A stretch of 64,000 nucleotides of DNA from Spirochaeta cellobiosiphila DSM 17781 (lineage in GTDB: Bacteria > Spirochaetota > Spirochaetia > DSM-17781): the NCBI RefSeq assembly GCF_000426705.1, contig NZ_KE384559.1, positions 87,538 to 151,537 on the forward strand. Direction: 5' to 3'. Below, in pieces: positions 46,295 to 54,477 of the stretch (within the stretch, counting starts at the first letter, position 1; every line of letters starts with the position of its first letter). The notes beneath the pieces were generated by a model that searched no databases, was not told the origin of the DNA, and worked only from the letters and a program-made list of their open reading frames with translations. Position numbers and translations under genes: made by a program.

Positions 46295-49147
46295 CTATCC
46301 TCTCAATTCCCATCTAATGGTGAATAATTCTGTTTCAGTTATTTCTTGATTCATCCGGCTCTCAATGTTATCGATAAGCCCTTCTTTCTTCTCTTCTATA
46401 TCATCCTGAGCAGTGAAAAGAAACTTTCTCTTCTCGTTCCGTTGAGATTCAAGCTTCTTAATTTCCCTTTGCTCAGATACTTTGGCAGCTAATTCAGTAA
46501 TCTTTCTCGATTCAGTCTTCCGAGTCTTAATCTCCACGTCCAACTGCTTAATTTCAATCTCCAGAGACTTCTTCAAGTCGTCGGCCCAGGCATCAAGTTT
46601 TGTCATTTCTTCATCAAAGAACTTGGCATTCTCTTCTGCCAACCAGCCAGTAAAGCCTTTGAAGAGAGATTTATAATTCAGTTCAATGGCATCTGGGGCA
46701 GAATCTACATCTCCAACGATCTTGCCATCTACAGAGAAAAGACGTCGGGCGATATCGGGCTCAACAACAGTTCCATCATCACAGATACAGGAAACAATAA
46801 TCTCATCAATAATCTCAAAGCTATCGATTGTCACCTTCTTAACCATCATCCAACCTGATTTCCCAATAAATGGTTCAATAACTGAGACCTTTGGAATACC
46901 GGTGTAATTGAGAACAATTTCCACATTACTTGTTTCAAGATTCTGAGCCTGTGTAATTGCATAATGAGCCAGAGGTAGTCCAATCCTATATCGATGACCA
47001 AGGTTTTCATCCTGAGAAAGAGTATACCGACCGACCGTTGCATCTACTGCATCAGGAACTGTATTTAATACAAAACCACCTTCCTCGAAGTCTGCATATC
47101 CAGCCAGGGTTTTCTTGGTTATATCAAAGAGTCTCTGCTTATGTGTGGACAGAAGAGATTCACTACGCTCTTTTGCCACCTTAAGTTTCTCATGAACTTC
47201 TTCATCAAAGTTCTCAAGCAACTTTTGCCTGGTATTGTGCATCTCTGTGGTAATGCTATCTTGGAATTGTGATTGAAGCTCATCAAATGCGTCTTTGATT
47301 TCATCCTGTGTCCGGCAGTTCTGATAAATGGCTAATACCTGCTTTTCAAAATCCACACCAGATTCAATAGCACCAAGAACTTCATCAGAGACACCGAAGA
47401 CGCCTTCAAAGAGTCGAAATTTATCATTCAGGAGTTCATAAACACGAACATCTGCTGCATTCTTCCTATTCAGGAAGTTGAGGACAACAACATCAAACTT
47501 CTGACCATACCGGTGACAACGACCAATTCTCTGTTCTATCCTCTGTGGATTCCAAGGCATATCATAATTTACGATGAAGGAGCAGAATTGGAGGTTTATA
47601 CCTTCAGCAGCTGCTTCTGTTGCTATAAGAATAACAGCCTCTTCTCGGAAGTAGTCGACCAATGCAGCGCGCATATCAGCAGTCTTAGAACCAGTTATCT
47701 TGTCAGTACCTTTATGCTTCTCAAGCCAGTTCTTGTAGACTTCCTTTGACTTCTCATCATTATTAGAACCATTGAAGAGTACTATTTTTCCTTCATATTC
47801 AGTTTCTGAAAGGATTTGCAGGACATATTCCTGGGTTCTCCTGGACTCGGTGAATATAACAGCTTTCTTAACTCCCCCAAGTTCTTCTATCTTTTGAAAA
47901 CCACTGGAAAGAGCGGTAAGAAGCTTTTCACCCTTTGCATTCTCAGTAATAGAGATGGCAAGGTCTCGGAAGTCTCTTAAGTCATCTATCTCTCTCTGGA
48001 TTGCTTCAATATCTTCCTCTGTATAGAGGTTGCCTTCTTCATCTTCCCATTCATCAGATTCTTCAGACAGACCTTCATAATCTTCAGCTACTTCTTCGAG
48101 GATTTCTTCTATCCAGGAACTATCGCCAGTCTGAACCTTACTTAATCCTTTCAGCTTCTTTTCAAGCTTGGTCATGATAGAGTTCAGAGCACCGGCAATG
48201 GCATAAGTTGAGGAGGAGAGAAGCTTTCTCATTACCAAGGTCATGAGTGTTCTTTGTCCTGCGGGTAGAGCATTTAGATTGGGACGTTGAAGATACTCAG
48301 AAACCCATTCATACAGCTGCTGTTCATCGTCAGACGGGATAAACTCCTGGGTCATCGGTATTCGTTTTGTATAGCGGATATACTCAACAACCTGCTTACG
48401 CAATGTCCTTTTGCATACAGGTTTTAGTCTCTCTTTAAGATGGAGGAAAGCATTATCACCATTGAGATGTGAATACTGAGCTTTGAAGCTCTTCAAATCA
48501 CCAAAAGCATACTCATCAATGAAACTCACCAGTCCATAAAGCTCAAGAAGAGAATTCTGAAGTGGTGTTGCTGTAAGCAATATCTTCTTGTAAGGATTGA
48601 CGGCATTCTTAATGGTATTAGCAATGACATTATTCTTCTTATAAACATTTCTAAGACGGTGGGCTTCATCTATTACTATCAGGTCCCAGTTTGTCCTGGC
48701 GATATAATCAGCCTTATTCCTGGCGAAGTGATATGAGCAAAGAACAATCTCATTGGTATCGAATGGGTTAAAGTTTCCAGATTTGATTGCTGCGTTGAAG
48801 CTTTTTGTCTCAAGGATGACTGATGGGATGTAAAACTTATCCATCAACTCCTGAGACCACTGTTTACGAAGGTTTGAGGGCAGAATTATGAGAATTTTCC
48901 TCTTTCGCTCAGCCCAATTCTGGGAGATGATGATACCAGCTTCGATAGTTTTACCAAGACCGACCTCATCTGCCAGTATTGCTCCCTTCCCAAGAGGGGA
49001 TTGGAAGGCGAATAAAGCAGCTTCCACCTGATGAGGGTTGAGATCGACCTTTGCATCCAGAATCGTGTTGGTAAGCTTTTCATAGCTGTTGGCCGGTGAG
49101 CGTTTTACTAATTCATGTGCAAAATACTTAGCATGGTAGTTGGTCAT
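46295..49147 (-). CDS. SNF2-family helicase/translocase of the restriction operon
   Basis: A 950-residue SNF2/RapA-like ATPase. Helicase motifs: DEVGLGKTIEAG (60-71), VIDEAHRLRN (DEAH 160-163), LLTATPLQNS. A second lobe carries ATEAAAEGINLQ and PQRIEQRIGRCHRYGQ. An acidic insert lies between the lobes (LSEESDEWEDEEGNLYTEED). The C-terminal 170 residues are a long coiled coil (KSLEIEIKQLDVEIKTRK). A SNF2 partner is not part of normal type III systems; DrmD of DISARM is a comparable phage-defence SNF2 protein, but other DISARM genes are missing here. It overlaps the HTH gene by 4 bases. Confidence 0.88.
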   Translation of the reverse strand: MTNYHAKYFAHELVKRSPANSYEKLTNTILDAKVDLNPHQVEAALFAFQSPLGKGAILADEVGLGKTIEAGIIISQNWAERKRKILIILPSNLRKQWSQELMDKFYIPSVILETKSFNAAIKSGNFNPFDTNEIVLCSYHFARNKADYIARTNWDLIVIDEAHRLRNVYKKNNVIANTIKNAVNPYKKILLTATPLQNSLLELYGLVSFIDEYAFGDLKSFKAQYSHLNGDNAFLHLKERLKPVCKRTLRKQVVEYIRYTKRIPMTQEFIPSDDEQQLYEWVSEYLQRPNLNALPAGQRTLMTLVMRKLLSSSTYAIAGALNSIMTKLEKKLKGLSKVQTGDSSWIEEILEEVAEDYEGLSEESDEWEDEEGNLYTEEDIEAIQREIDDLRDFRDLAISITENAKGEKLLTALSSGFQKIEELGGVKKAVIFTESRRTQEYVLQILSETEYEGKIVLFNGSNNDEKSKEVYKNWLEKHKGTDKITGSKTADMRAALVDYFREEAVILIATEAAAEGINLQFCSFIVNYDMPWNPQRIEQRIGRCHRYGQKFDVVVLNFLNRKNAADVRVYELLNDKFRLFEGVFGVSDEVLGAIESGVDFEKQVLAIYQNCRTQDEIKDAFDELQSQFQDSITTEMHNTRQKLLENFDEEVHEKLKVAKERSESLLSTHKQRLFDITKKTLAGYADFEEGGFVLNTVPDAVDATVGRYTLSQDENLGHRYRIGLPLAHYAITQAQNLETSNVEIVLNYTGIPKVSVIEPFIGKSGWMMVKKVTIDSFEIIDEIIVSCICDDGTVVEPDIARRLFSVDGKIVGDVDSAPDAIELNYKSLFKGFTGWLAEENAKFFDEEMTKLDAWADDLKKSLEIEIKQLDVEIKTRKTESRKITELAAKVSEQREIKKLESQRNEKRKFLFTAQDDIEEKKEGLIDNIESRMNQEITETELFTIRWELRG

Positions 49148-49329
49148 CTGCCGTTTTTAGTATCCCTTTGTTGTTTTACCCATTCATCAACTTCTTTCAG
49201 TTTGAACTTCCAAAGCCGTCCTAGTTTATGAGCAGGAATATCCTTTCTCTGAATCCATTTGTAAAGTGTGTCTTTCTTAACACCGAGATACTCAGCTACT
49301 TCTTCGACCGAGTGCCATCTGTCTTCCAT
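49144..49329 (-). CDS. Excisionase-like HTH regulator of the restriction operon
   Basis: A 61-residue single-domain protein of the HTH_17/excisionase type, with WHSVEEVAEYLGVKKDTLYKWIQRKDIPAHKLGRLWKFK covering the full winged-HTH. It is the first gene of the operon and overlaps the SNF2 start as ATGA. Such proteins either guide excision of mobile elements or control restriction operons. The operon position and close coupling favour a transcription regulator; the lack of an integrase argues against an excisionase. Confidence 0.85.
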   Translation of the reverse strand: MEDRWHSVEEVAEYLGVKKDTLYKWIQRKDIPAHKLGRLWKFKLKEVDEWVKQQRDTKNGR

Positions 49330-49362
49330 AGGAATCCTTTTTTGTCCAATTGATACTACTAC

Positions 49363-49390
49363 ATAATAAAGAAAATCGTTGATTTTTCAA
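49363..49390 (-). promoter_or_regulatory. Promoter of the restriction operon
   Basis: On the minus strand TTGAAA (49385-49390) and TATTAT (49363-49368) are 16 bases apart, 34 bases before the HTH start. The -35 overlaps a TTGATTTTTCAA inverted repeat, a possible binding site for the HTH protein. Confidence 0.5.
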
Positions 49391-49440
49391 TCACTATCTT
49401 CTAAAAATAGTATTACGGATTATTTTAGGATAAATATGAT

Positions 49441-50013
49441 ATGACCATCCCCAAAACACCGAAAGGCATATCCAACAGAATCACCAAAATCCGCTCACAG
49501 CTCTCAGCCTTCAAACTGGAGTACGGTGGTCATGATGATTCAGGCGGTGCCAGGTACTATCTCTACTTCCTACTTGGTGAAAACCGCCGGTCTTCAGAGT
49601 ATCTGCGCTGGTTCCAGAATGAGTTTCCAGACGACAGCGATGAGCCTTTTGCATTACTGTGTTGGACTCTAATATTACATCGTATGGGGAAGGATGGAGA
49701 TTTGATACTTGCCAGGACTATGCTCTCCAACATCTATCTCCTCCCTCACCTACAGGGAGAGGAAATGACGGAAAAAGTACCTCATTCATCCAATTGGAAA
49801 CAACCTGATTATGCTGAGTACCTGCCGTAGAGGGTTCGTGAAGCCATAACTGAGTATGATTTGACCTGGATTCGGGAACGATATGAATCTGACCGCTTCC
49901 AAAAGGTGCTAAACAGGTACATAAAAATTGAGAAGGAGCTGGAAGATACCCCTCGGGGAGATAGGCGTTCTGCCCTGGTGCATGAATTGTACAGTCTTCT
50001 GGATGGGTGGTAG
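49441..50013 (+). pseudogene. Unknown gene interrupted by an in-frame TAG
   Basis: The frame from the ATG at 49441 gives 129 residues, then TAG at 49828-49830. It then continues without further stops for 60 codons (EYDLTWIRERYESDRFQKVL, then GDRRSALVHELYSLLDGW) to a second TAG at 50011. The part after the stop has clear coding character, so I read it as one gene of about 190 residues with a nonsense mutation. No family is recognised; the protein is rich in Trp, Tyr, Arg and acidic residues, with no signal peptide. It is divergent from the restriction operon. TAG read-through is possible but not supported. Confidence 0.7.
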
Positions 50014-50062
50014 TAATGTGGAAGAATTTCTCAATTAATGCTTGATTGATAATCCATATAAA

Positions 50063-50108
50063 AGATTTCAGGTGAAATCTTGACGACTGTGATTTTCTGT
50101 CATATATT
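50063..50108 (+). promoter_or_regulatory. Promoter with operator-like palindrome for the unknown cassette
   Basis: TTGACG (50080-50085) and TATATT (50103-50108) are 17 bases apart, a near-consensus promoter. The palindrome AGATTTCAGGTGAAATCT (50063-50080, perfect 8-base arms) touches the -35 and could bind an activator or repressor. Transcription would begin near 50115, about 125 bases before the first gene. Confidence 0.6.
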
Positions 50109-50131
50109 TTGATTATTGGACGAGAAGCTTG

Positions 50132-50203
50132 CTATTGATTAATAGCGCCCCTATTTCGTGCAACACGAAAGACCCCACGTCCTAAATTCAAACCAAGGGG
50201 GTC
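50132..50203 (+). ncRNA. Structured leader of the unknown cassette
   Basis: Three inverted repeats follow one another: CTATT/AATAG (50132-50145), TTTCGTG/CACGAAA with CAA loop (50154-50170), and GACCCC/GGGGTC (50171-50203). All lie between the promoter and the 580-residue gene. None is followed by a T-run, so simple termination is unlikely. I do not recognise a known riboswitch; a protein- or RNA-binding leader is possible. Confidence 0.4.
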
Positions 50204-50239
50204 AGGATTCCATGAGAATGCTCAGGAAACCTTTTGACT

Positions 50240-51979
50240 ATGAAATTAATCAATCCAGAAAACTCTTATAGCAACAACTTAGCAGGAAAAGTAGGTCCTG
50301 TAATAAACGAAACCCATCTTTCAGATACTACCGTAAATTGGTTGGTAGAGGTAATATCATCAATTTATGACGATGATCTCGACCAAGCATTATTGTTAGC
50401 TCAATATATAAAAATATTAGGCGGAAAAGAGGAAATACCAGAAGATTATACAATCTTCCGTCTTTTGCTAACAATCAAAGGGTATATTAATGCTCCGAAC
50501 TTGCCTATAAAATCCAATCATGAGTTGGAAGAAGAAATCAAAAGTTTTCTTTCCTCAAATTATTCACCTGATTACCACAGCTTCATGCACTCGTTTATTC
50601 AAGAACGAGAAGATCGACTTTATTCAGGAGGTATGGCGCTCTACATTCACACTCATGAAATAGCTGTATTTTTGCTGAAAGAAAAGCTTATTGACTACGC
50701 AAAATTCATAAAGATTGAAGATGTACCTAAGGCACTCTACCACTTGTGTAAAAATGGGAAGGAATGGACACTGGAAAATTTTACCATAGATGAAAATCTA
50801 TATAAGTTTGTAAAGGGATGGGGGTTCTGGATGTTCGCCTTGAGAACTGCTCTTCCAGAAGACCAATTTGAAGAAATATATACCAAAGTAGACGAAACCT
50901 TTCTCATAAATTATTTGAAAAAGGAGTCTGGTAAATTTCTATTCAAATATACAGATATCTATCTGTCCAATGTTCTTGAGGTTGCAGGATATCCAAGTAC
51001 AAGACATATTTCCGCCTCTTCTTTTGAATGGCTGTTTGAAAAGCAACAGGCATATTTTAATCTTCTTCTCGATGAATTCAACAGGATTCAATTTGATGAT
51101 GAAAATCTTAGTGTTCTTCTTCGGTCAGCTCATATCGCATATAGGTATAAGACTGACACAATGCCAGAATCAATAAGAAAAGAACTTACATATTTAAGCC
51201 AAAAAGCAATAGGAAACTTCAGGTCCTCAATTAAAGATGCTGATTACTCGACACATGAGTATTTAAAAGGATTAAGTACTGTAAATGAAGCGGTAAATTT
51301 TTTGTGCTATTTCAGTTCACCAGCTGAGGGAATTAAGCAATTAGTTCAGCTTCTTCGGAATTATGGAAAAGTTTCCATAAACGATGACCTAACATTTCTA
51401 TTGCCAAAGCAGAGGGATTATCCTTTTTTAGCCCCACTTCAACAGCAAGAGCATCCTGATCAAGAACCACCTCTAAATGCGGAATGGTTTATTTCTAAAA
51501 CTGAATGGATAATCAGTACATTCTTTGAATTAGGTGAAGCTGATATCGATGTTGCGAGAGATGACTTGGCAAAGTTCTTTGGAACACGACTTAAAACAAA
51601 AAAAGGAGTTAAAACTGAGACTCCAAAAGAGTCCGATTTAATAGAACCAAATTCTATCTGGCGTACAGCCTATTTAAGCTGTATTAGAGCGCTTCACTGT
51701 AATCCAGGTGGGAAATTACATCAAACCATTAACTTTTCCCGCAACTCAGACCCGGATGCAGATGTGAAATCTGAAGCGGCAAAAGCTTATAAAGAAGTTC
51801 GTCATAACAACCCTCTTCCTACTAATATGGAAAGGGTTCTTACAATAAGAAGAGTATTCTGGTATTTAAGGCAGGCATATTATGTTTCCTTATTAGGAAT
51901 CAACAGTCTGGATACCAGGGGTGCTCAGCGCACTTACTCAAAGGAGGTAGAACGATGTAAAGTAAGAATGAAGAAATAA
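50240..51979 (+). CDS. Uncharacterised island protein, 579 aa
   Basis: I do not recognise this protein. It is a soluble, mostly helical 579-residue product without signal peptide or membrane span. It is rich in Leu, aromatic and acidic residues (TTVNWLVEVISSIYDDDLDQALLLAQYIKIL, ALYIHTHEIAVFLLKEKLIDYAKF). HTHE at about 137 and RRVFWYLRQAYYVSL near the end are striking but not diagnostic. It heads the island's plus-strand cassette. AGGA lies 12 bases before this ATG and 6 before a TTG two codons earlier (50234), so either start may be used. An antiviral or toxin-type effector is a guess from context. Confidence 0.7.
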   Translation: MKLINPENSYSNNLAGKVGPVINETHLSDTTVNWLVEVISSIYDDDLDQALLLAQYIKILGGKEEIPEDYTIFRLLLTIKGYINAPNLPIKSNHELEEEIKSFLSSNYSPDYHSFMHSFIQEREDRLYSGGMALYIHTHEIAVFLLKEKLIDYAKFIKIEDVPKALYHLCKNGKEWTLENFTIDENLYKFVKGWGFWMFALRTALPEDQFEEIYTKVDETFLINYLKKESGKFLFKYTDIYLSNVLEVAGYPSTRHISASSFEWLFEKQQAYFNLLLDEFNRIQFDDENLSVLLRSAHIAYRYKTDTMPESIRKELTYLSQKAIGNFRSSIKDADYSTHEYLKGLSTVNEAVNFLCYFSSPAEGIKQLVQLLRNYGKVSINDDLTFLLPKQRDYPFLAPLQQQEHPDQEPPLNAEWFISKTEWIISTFFELGEADIDVARDDLAKFFGTRLKTKKGVKTETPKESDLIEPNSIWRTAYLSCIRALHCNPGGKLHQTINFSRNSDPDADVKSEAAKAYKEVRHNNPLPTNMERVLTIRRVFWYLRQAYYVSLLGINSLDTRGAQRTYSKEVERCKVRMKK

Positions 51980-52080
51980 ACAATAACAATGGCTTGAGAA
52001 TCCAATATTCTCCAACCTCAATCGAGGGCCATCGAAACAAACCTATGAAATTAATCTCAATAAAATTAGGAGCGTTTGTT

Positions 52081-52356
52081 ATGTTTGGAAACAACACAAC
52101 CCATTCAACAGAAATAATTTACACCAACCACGCAATTCAAAGAATTGCACAGAGACATATTTCACTGGAGGCTGTTGAGCTCACTCGTAAATATGGAACA
52201 GAAACTATTGATGATGGAGCCAGAAAGGTAATCATCGACCTTGATGCCTGTAGCTTCGCCGAAGAAGATGGCGTCAACCTTTTTCCTTTCTTCTTCACTA
52301 CAATAGTTGTATCGATGGATAATGTCCTTAAAACAGCGTATTTGAAGAATATTTAA
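52081..52356 (+). CDS. DUF4258-like small protein
   Basis: A 91-residue protein with the DUF4258 signature YTNHAIQRIAQRHISLEAVELTRKYG (His, Arg and a following helix), then a strand-rich part VIIDLDACSF. DUF4258 proteins have a RelE/BrnT-like small fold and some behave as toxins; that is family knowledge, not shown here. AGGAG lies 8 bases before the ATG at 52081, so I prefer it to an upstream in-frame ATG (51994) that lacks a ribosome site. It follows the 579-residue gene by 101 bases. Confidence 0.75.
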   Translation: MFGNNTTHSTEIIYTNHAIQRIAQRHISLEAVELTRKYGTETIDDGARKVIIDLDACSFAEEDGVNLFPFFFTTIVVSMDNVLKTAYLKNI

Positions 52357-52418
52357 TCAACTGAAATGATGGGGAGTTCGTTTCCCATCATTTCCTATTT
52401 TCCCAGATAGGAGCTCTG

Positions 52419-53282
52419 ATGAGTAGTAATAATCACATCCGACAATATAAACACCTAACACAAATCATTTTTTTTGATCTGGAATTTTACGTTCCTGTGA
52501 AGGATAGAGAATCTGAACGAAAAGATTTAAGAGCAAACCCTTTTCAAGAAGGTCATTTTTTGATGGGCGGAACTTTTACAAAAAAAAACCCCCTATTACC
52601 CGATAAGAAACTGAACACAATAGACTTCTGGATTTGGAGATACCATGATAACGAAACGGTATTATTAGAAGCAATCGTTACTTACCTTGAGAATGTCTGG
52701 AATGAAATTAAAGAAAAGCCCGACCAGACTGATTTAATTATTGCTGGGATTGGCGTTTCAAGAGCTGATTTAGGATATCTATATTCAAAATCCTTACAGC
52801 ATAATACCAGAAGCCAAGATCATCTATTCTCAATTTTCTATCAGCTTCGAATTATTGAATTGGAAAGTATGGCAGTGCCTTTCTTTAGTAATAAAAATGG
52901 TCTTCTCTATCCTAAAACCACTGGGCAGTTACTGGATCTCTTCAATATTAATAGAGAAAGAAAATCCGGTACTGAAGTATGGGGAGCATATGATGGAAGG
53001 GATTTCAAATCTATAGAAGAACGGAATTCAAATGAAGTAACTGATATGATTCAGATTTATGATAGAATGGTAGCATCAATTCATTCACAAAATGCATCAA
53101 TAAGATTCTCCTCTGATGTCTATTCGAAACTAATGTCATTAGTAAAAAAGGATAAGGATAAAAACTATATAAAACACCGGTATACTCATAACAAAGATAG
53201 TCATGTCCTAAAAGCAGGAGTAGGTATTTCAGAACGGTATAAGCTATTTAAGATTATGAAAACGGCTAAATTCCTAAAATAG
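52419..53282 (+). CDS. DEDD-type exonuclease-like protein
   Basis: A 287-residue protein whose beginning resembles RNase H-fold 3'-5' exonucleases. Motif I IIFFDLEFY gives the DxE pair (residues about 20-22), motif II is in DLIIAGIGVSRADLGYL (Asp), and a late NSNEVTDMIQIYD resembles the motif III N-x-x-D-V-x-x-L pattern with Glu for Asp. Together this suggests a 3'-5' nuclease, possibly defective, but similarity is weak. AGGAG 7 bases before the ATG sets the start. It is the last gene of the island cassette. Confidence 0.6.
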   Translation: MSSNNHIRQYKHLTQIIFFDLEFYVPVKDRESERKDLRANPFQEGHFLMGGTFTKKNPLLPDKKLNTIDFWIWRYHDNETVLLEAIVTYLENVWNEIKEKPDQTDLIIAGIGVSRADLGYLYSKSLQHNTRSQDHLFSIFYQLRIIELESMAVPFFSNKNGLLYPKTTGQLLDLFNINRERKSGTEVWGAYDGRDFKSIEERNSNEVTDMIQIYDRMVASIHSQNASIRFSSDVYSKLMSLVKKDKDKNYIKHRYTHNKDSHVLKAGVGISERYKLFKIMKTAKFLK

Positions 53283-53475
53283 AGTCATTTGTCTAATACT
53301 TCATAACCACCATTATGTAATTCAAAAAACTCTGGAGAAAAGCTAATGATCGAACTTCAATGAACTCTTTTAACCCTTTGTTGCTGAAATACAGCTGTTA
53401 TAAATAGATAGCCATTGTAAATAAATTTTGTATAAAGCTATAAATCTTTGATATATAGAATAATAGCTTTATTTT

Positions 53476-53578
53476 GAATGAAGAAGAGATCCTCCTAATG
53501 TCTGGTGTTGGGGAGAAGAAGCTTGAGGTCTATGGGACTTTATTCCTTCCTATTATAAGGGATTATTTGGAGGAGTGA
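53476..53578 (+). pseudogene. Remnant of a second recQ 3' end
   Basis: The 103 bases read NEEEILLMSGVGEKKLEV, then YGTLFLPIIRDYLEE and TGA, matching the recQ end in frame. The last 41 bases are identical to 39806-39846, and upstream differences are mostly third positions. No start or helicase domain precedes it, so it is a fragment. It marks the right edge of the island. Confidence 0.85.
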
Positions 53579-53594
53579 GATCATCCTTCTATGC

Positions 53595-54066
53595 TTAGTA
53601 AGGACCGACGTCCTTGCTTTTGACAATCGAGAGGGCGAGTTCTGTACCAAACATAGGATCTCTGGCGTCTTGGTATAAATACAGAGCCCCTTGATCTCTA
53701 AACCACTTAGTACTTCTAAAGCCATGATTATCATCATCTATAGACTCAATTCCCTTGTCTTGAAGTAGGTCTAGAAGATAATTCCTTATATTATGGTAGT
53801 CATCATCCAGGCTTTTACGTTCAGCTTCTGACATTTGATGACCTAGAGGCCAATAACTCACAGGACAAATGCAAACTTCTACTTTCTTGTCTCTAGCCTT
53901 CCCTAATAGCATGACCTTACCCTCATGATCTTCAAACTGAAATGTTAACATCATAGTCTGCATCCAATGATGTCAGTCCGTTCTGTTGAGCCCAGTCTGA
54001 TAGATCGCTCATCAAGAGCTGATCAATTTGCTTAGTTCTGATAAAAGAAATAAGTGATTTATACAT
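53595..54066 (-). pseudogene. Frameshifted unknown gene
   Basis: A good GAGGA before the ATG at 54066 opens a frame (MYKSLISFIRTKQIDQLL, ending DADYDVNISV) that stops at 53932. A second frame, shifted by one base, then continues to 53595 (TFQFEDHEGKVMLLGKARDK, TKWFRDQGALYLYQDA). Removing one A near 53943-53947 would join them as DADYDV-TFQFED, about 157 residues. Either the gene is broken or the base is a sequencing error. Family unknown. It converges on the recQ remnant, probably the original recQ neighbour. Confidence 0.65.
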
Positions 54067-54093
54067 AGCGTCCTCTAAGGATGGTATAAAAAA

Positions 54094-54114
54094 ACCTCTC
54101 TAATATAGAGAGGT
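54094..54114 (-). terminator. Terminator after the small basic protein gene
   Basis: A perfect 9-base stem (ACCTCTCTA and complement) with a 3-base loop is followed by seven T on the minus strand, just past the stop at 54129. Confidence 0.9.
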
Positions 54115-54128
54115 AAGACGTAAAAGAT

Positions 54129-54329
54129 TTATTTTGAATCCTGTTCAGAAGAATCTGACTCATCTGATTCTTCCTCTTCTATTCCCAGGTATTTATTAAT
54201 CAATGCCTGTTCATCCCGTTCAGCCTCAGGGGTACCCTTTTGCTCTTTACGGAGTTTTTTTTGCTCTTTACGTTTCTGACGCTTAATTTCTTTCTGACGT
54301 TTCTCAGATGAATATCTGTGCATTGCCAA
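54129..54329 (-). CDS. Small basic-acidic, probably RNA-related protein
   Basis: A 66-residue protein. The first half is strongly basic (SSEKRQKEIKRQKRKEQKK), the end is acidic (EEEESDESDSSEQDS). No known fold is evident. Position beside RRM and cold-shock genes suggests nucleic-acid contact, which is inference. GAGGAGG is 6 bases before the TTG at 54329; an ATG two codons later (54323) is the alternative, and a longer frame to 54359 lacks a ribosome site. Followed by a strong terminator. Confidence 0.6.
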   Translation of the reverse strand: MAMHRYSSEKRQKEIKRQKRKEQKKLRKEQKGTPEAERDEQALINKYLGIEEEESDESDSSEQDSK

Positions 54330-54477
54330 TGAGAACCTCCTCAACAGTTTGAAATACAAAAAAAGCTATCTCAATAATGGAAAAGGAAATCACAAAAATG
54401 CATTAGATACACCCTTGTGAGTCAATAAAGACTCACTATTCAATTACAAGATAGCGCTTTAGGATGTCATGAGAAGA

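Larger units (their letters stand above)
39847..53578. mobile_element. Putative genomic island inserted at the recQ 3' end
   Basis: The 103 bases ending recQ (39744-39846) recur as a diverged copy at 53476-53578, ending at a TGA in the same frame. The last 41 bases are identical; the rest has about 14 differences, mostly synonymous. Between the copies lie a five-gene restriction/defence operon, a disrupted gene and an unknown cassette. I saw no integrase, transposase or tRNA, so the mechanism is open. One possibility is site-specific insertion at recQ with a related recQ end brought in; another is homologous exchange between related strains. Limits are inferred from the repeat. Confidence 0.55.

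Noticed and set aside
39987-49329. Naming the operon DISARM or BREX
   Set aside because: Only a SNF2 protein and a methyltransferase are shared in general terms; DrmA, DrmB, DrmC, PglZ and BrxC-type genes are not present.
49144-49329. Calling the HTH protein a phage excisionase
   Set aside because: No integrase or phage gene is nearby, and it is coupled to the restriction operon.
49828-49830. Programmed read-through of the TAG
   Set aside because: No stem-loop, selenocysteine or pyrrolysine context seen; a nonsense mutation is simpler.
54417-54436. GTGAGTC/GACTCAC hairpin as terminator of the RRM gene
   Set aside because: No T-run follows on either strand, so it is not convincing as a terminator.
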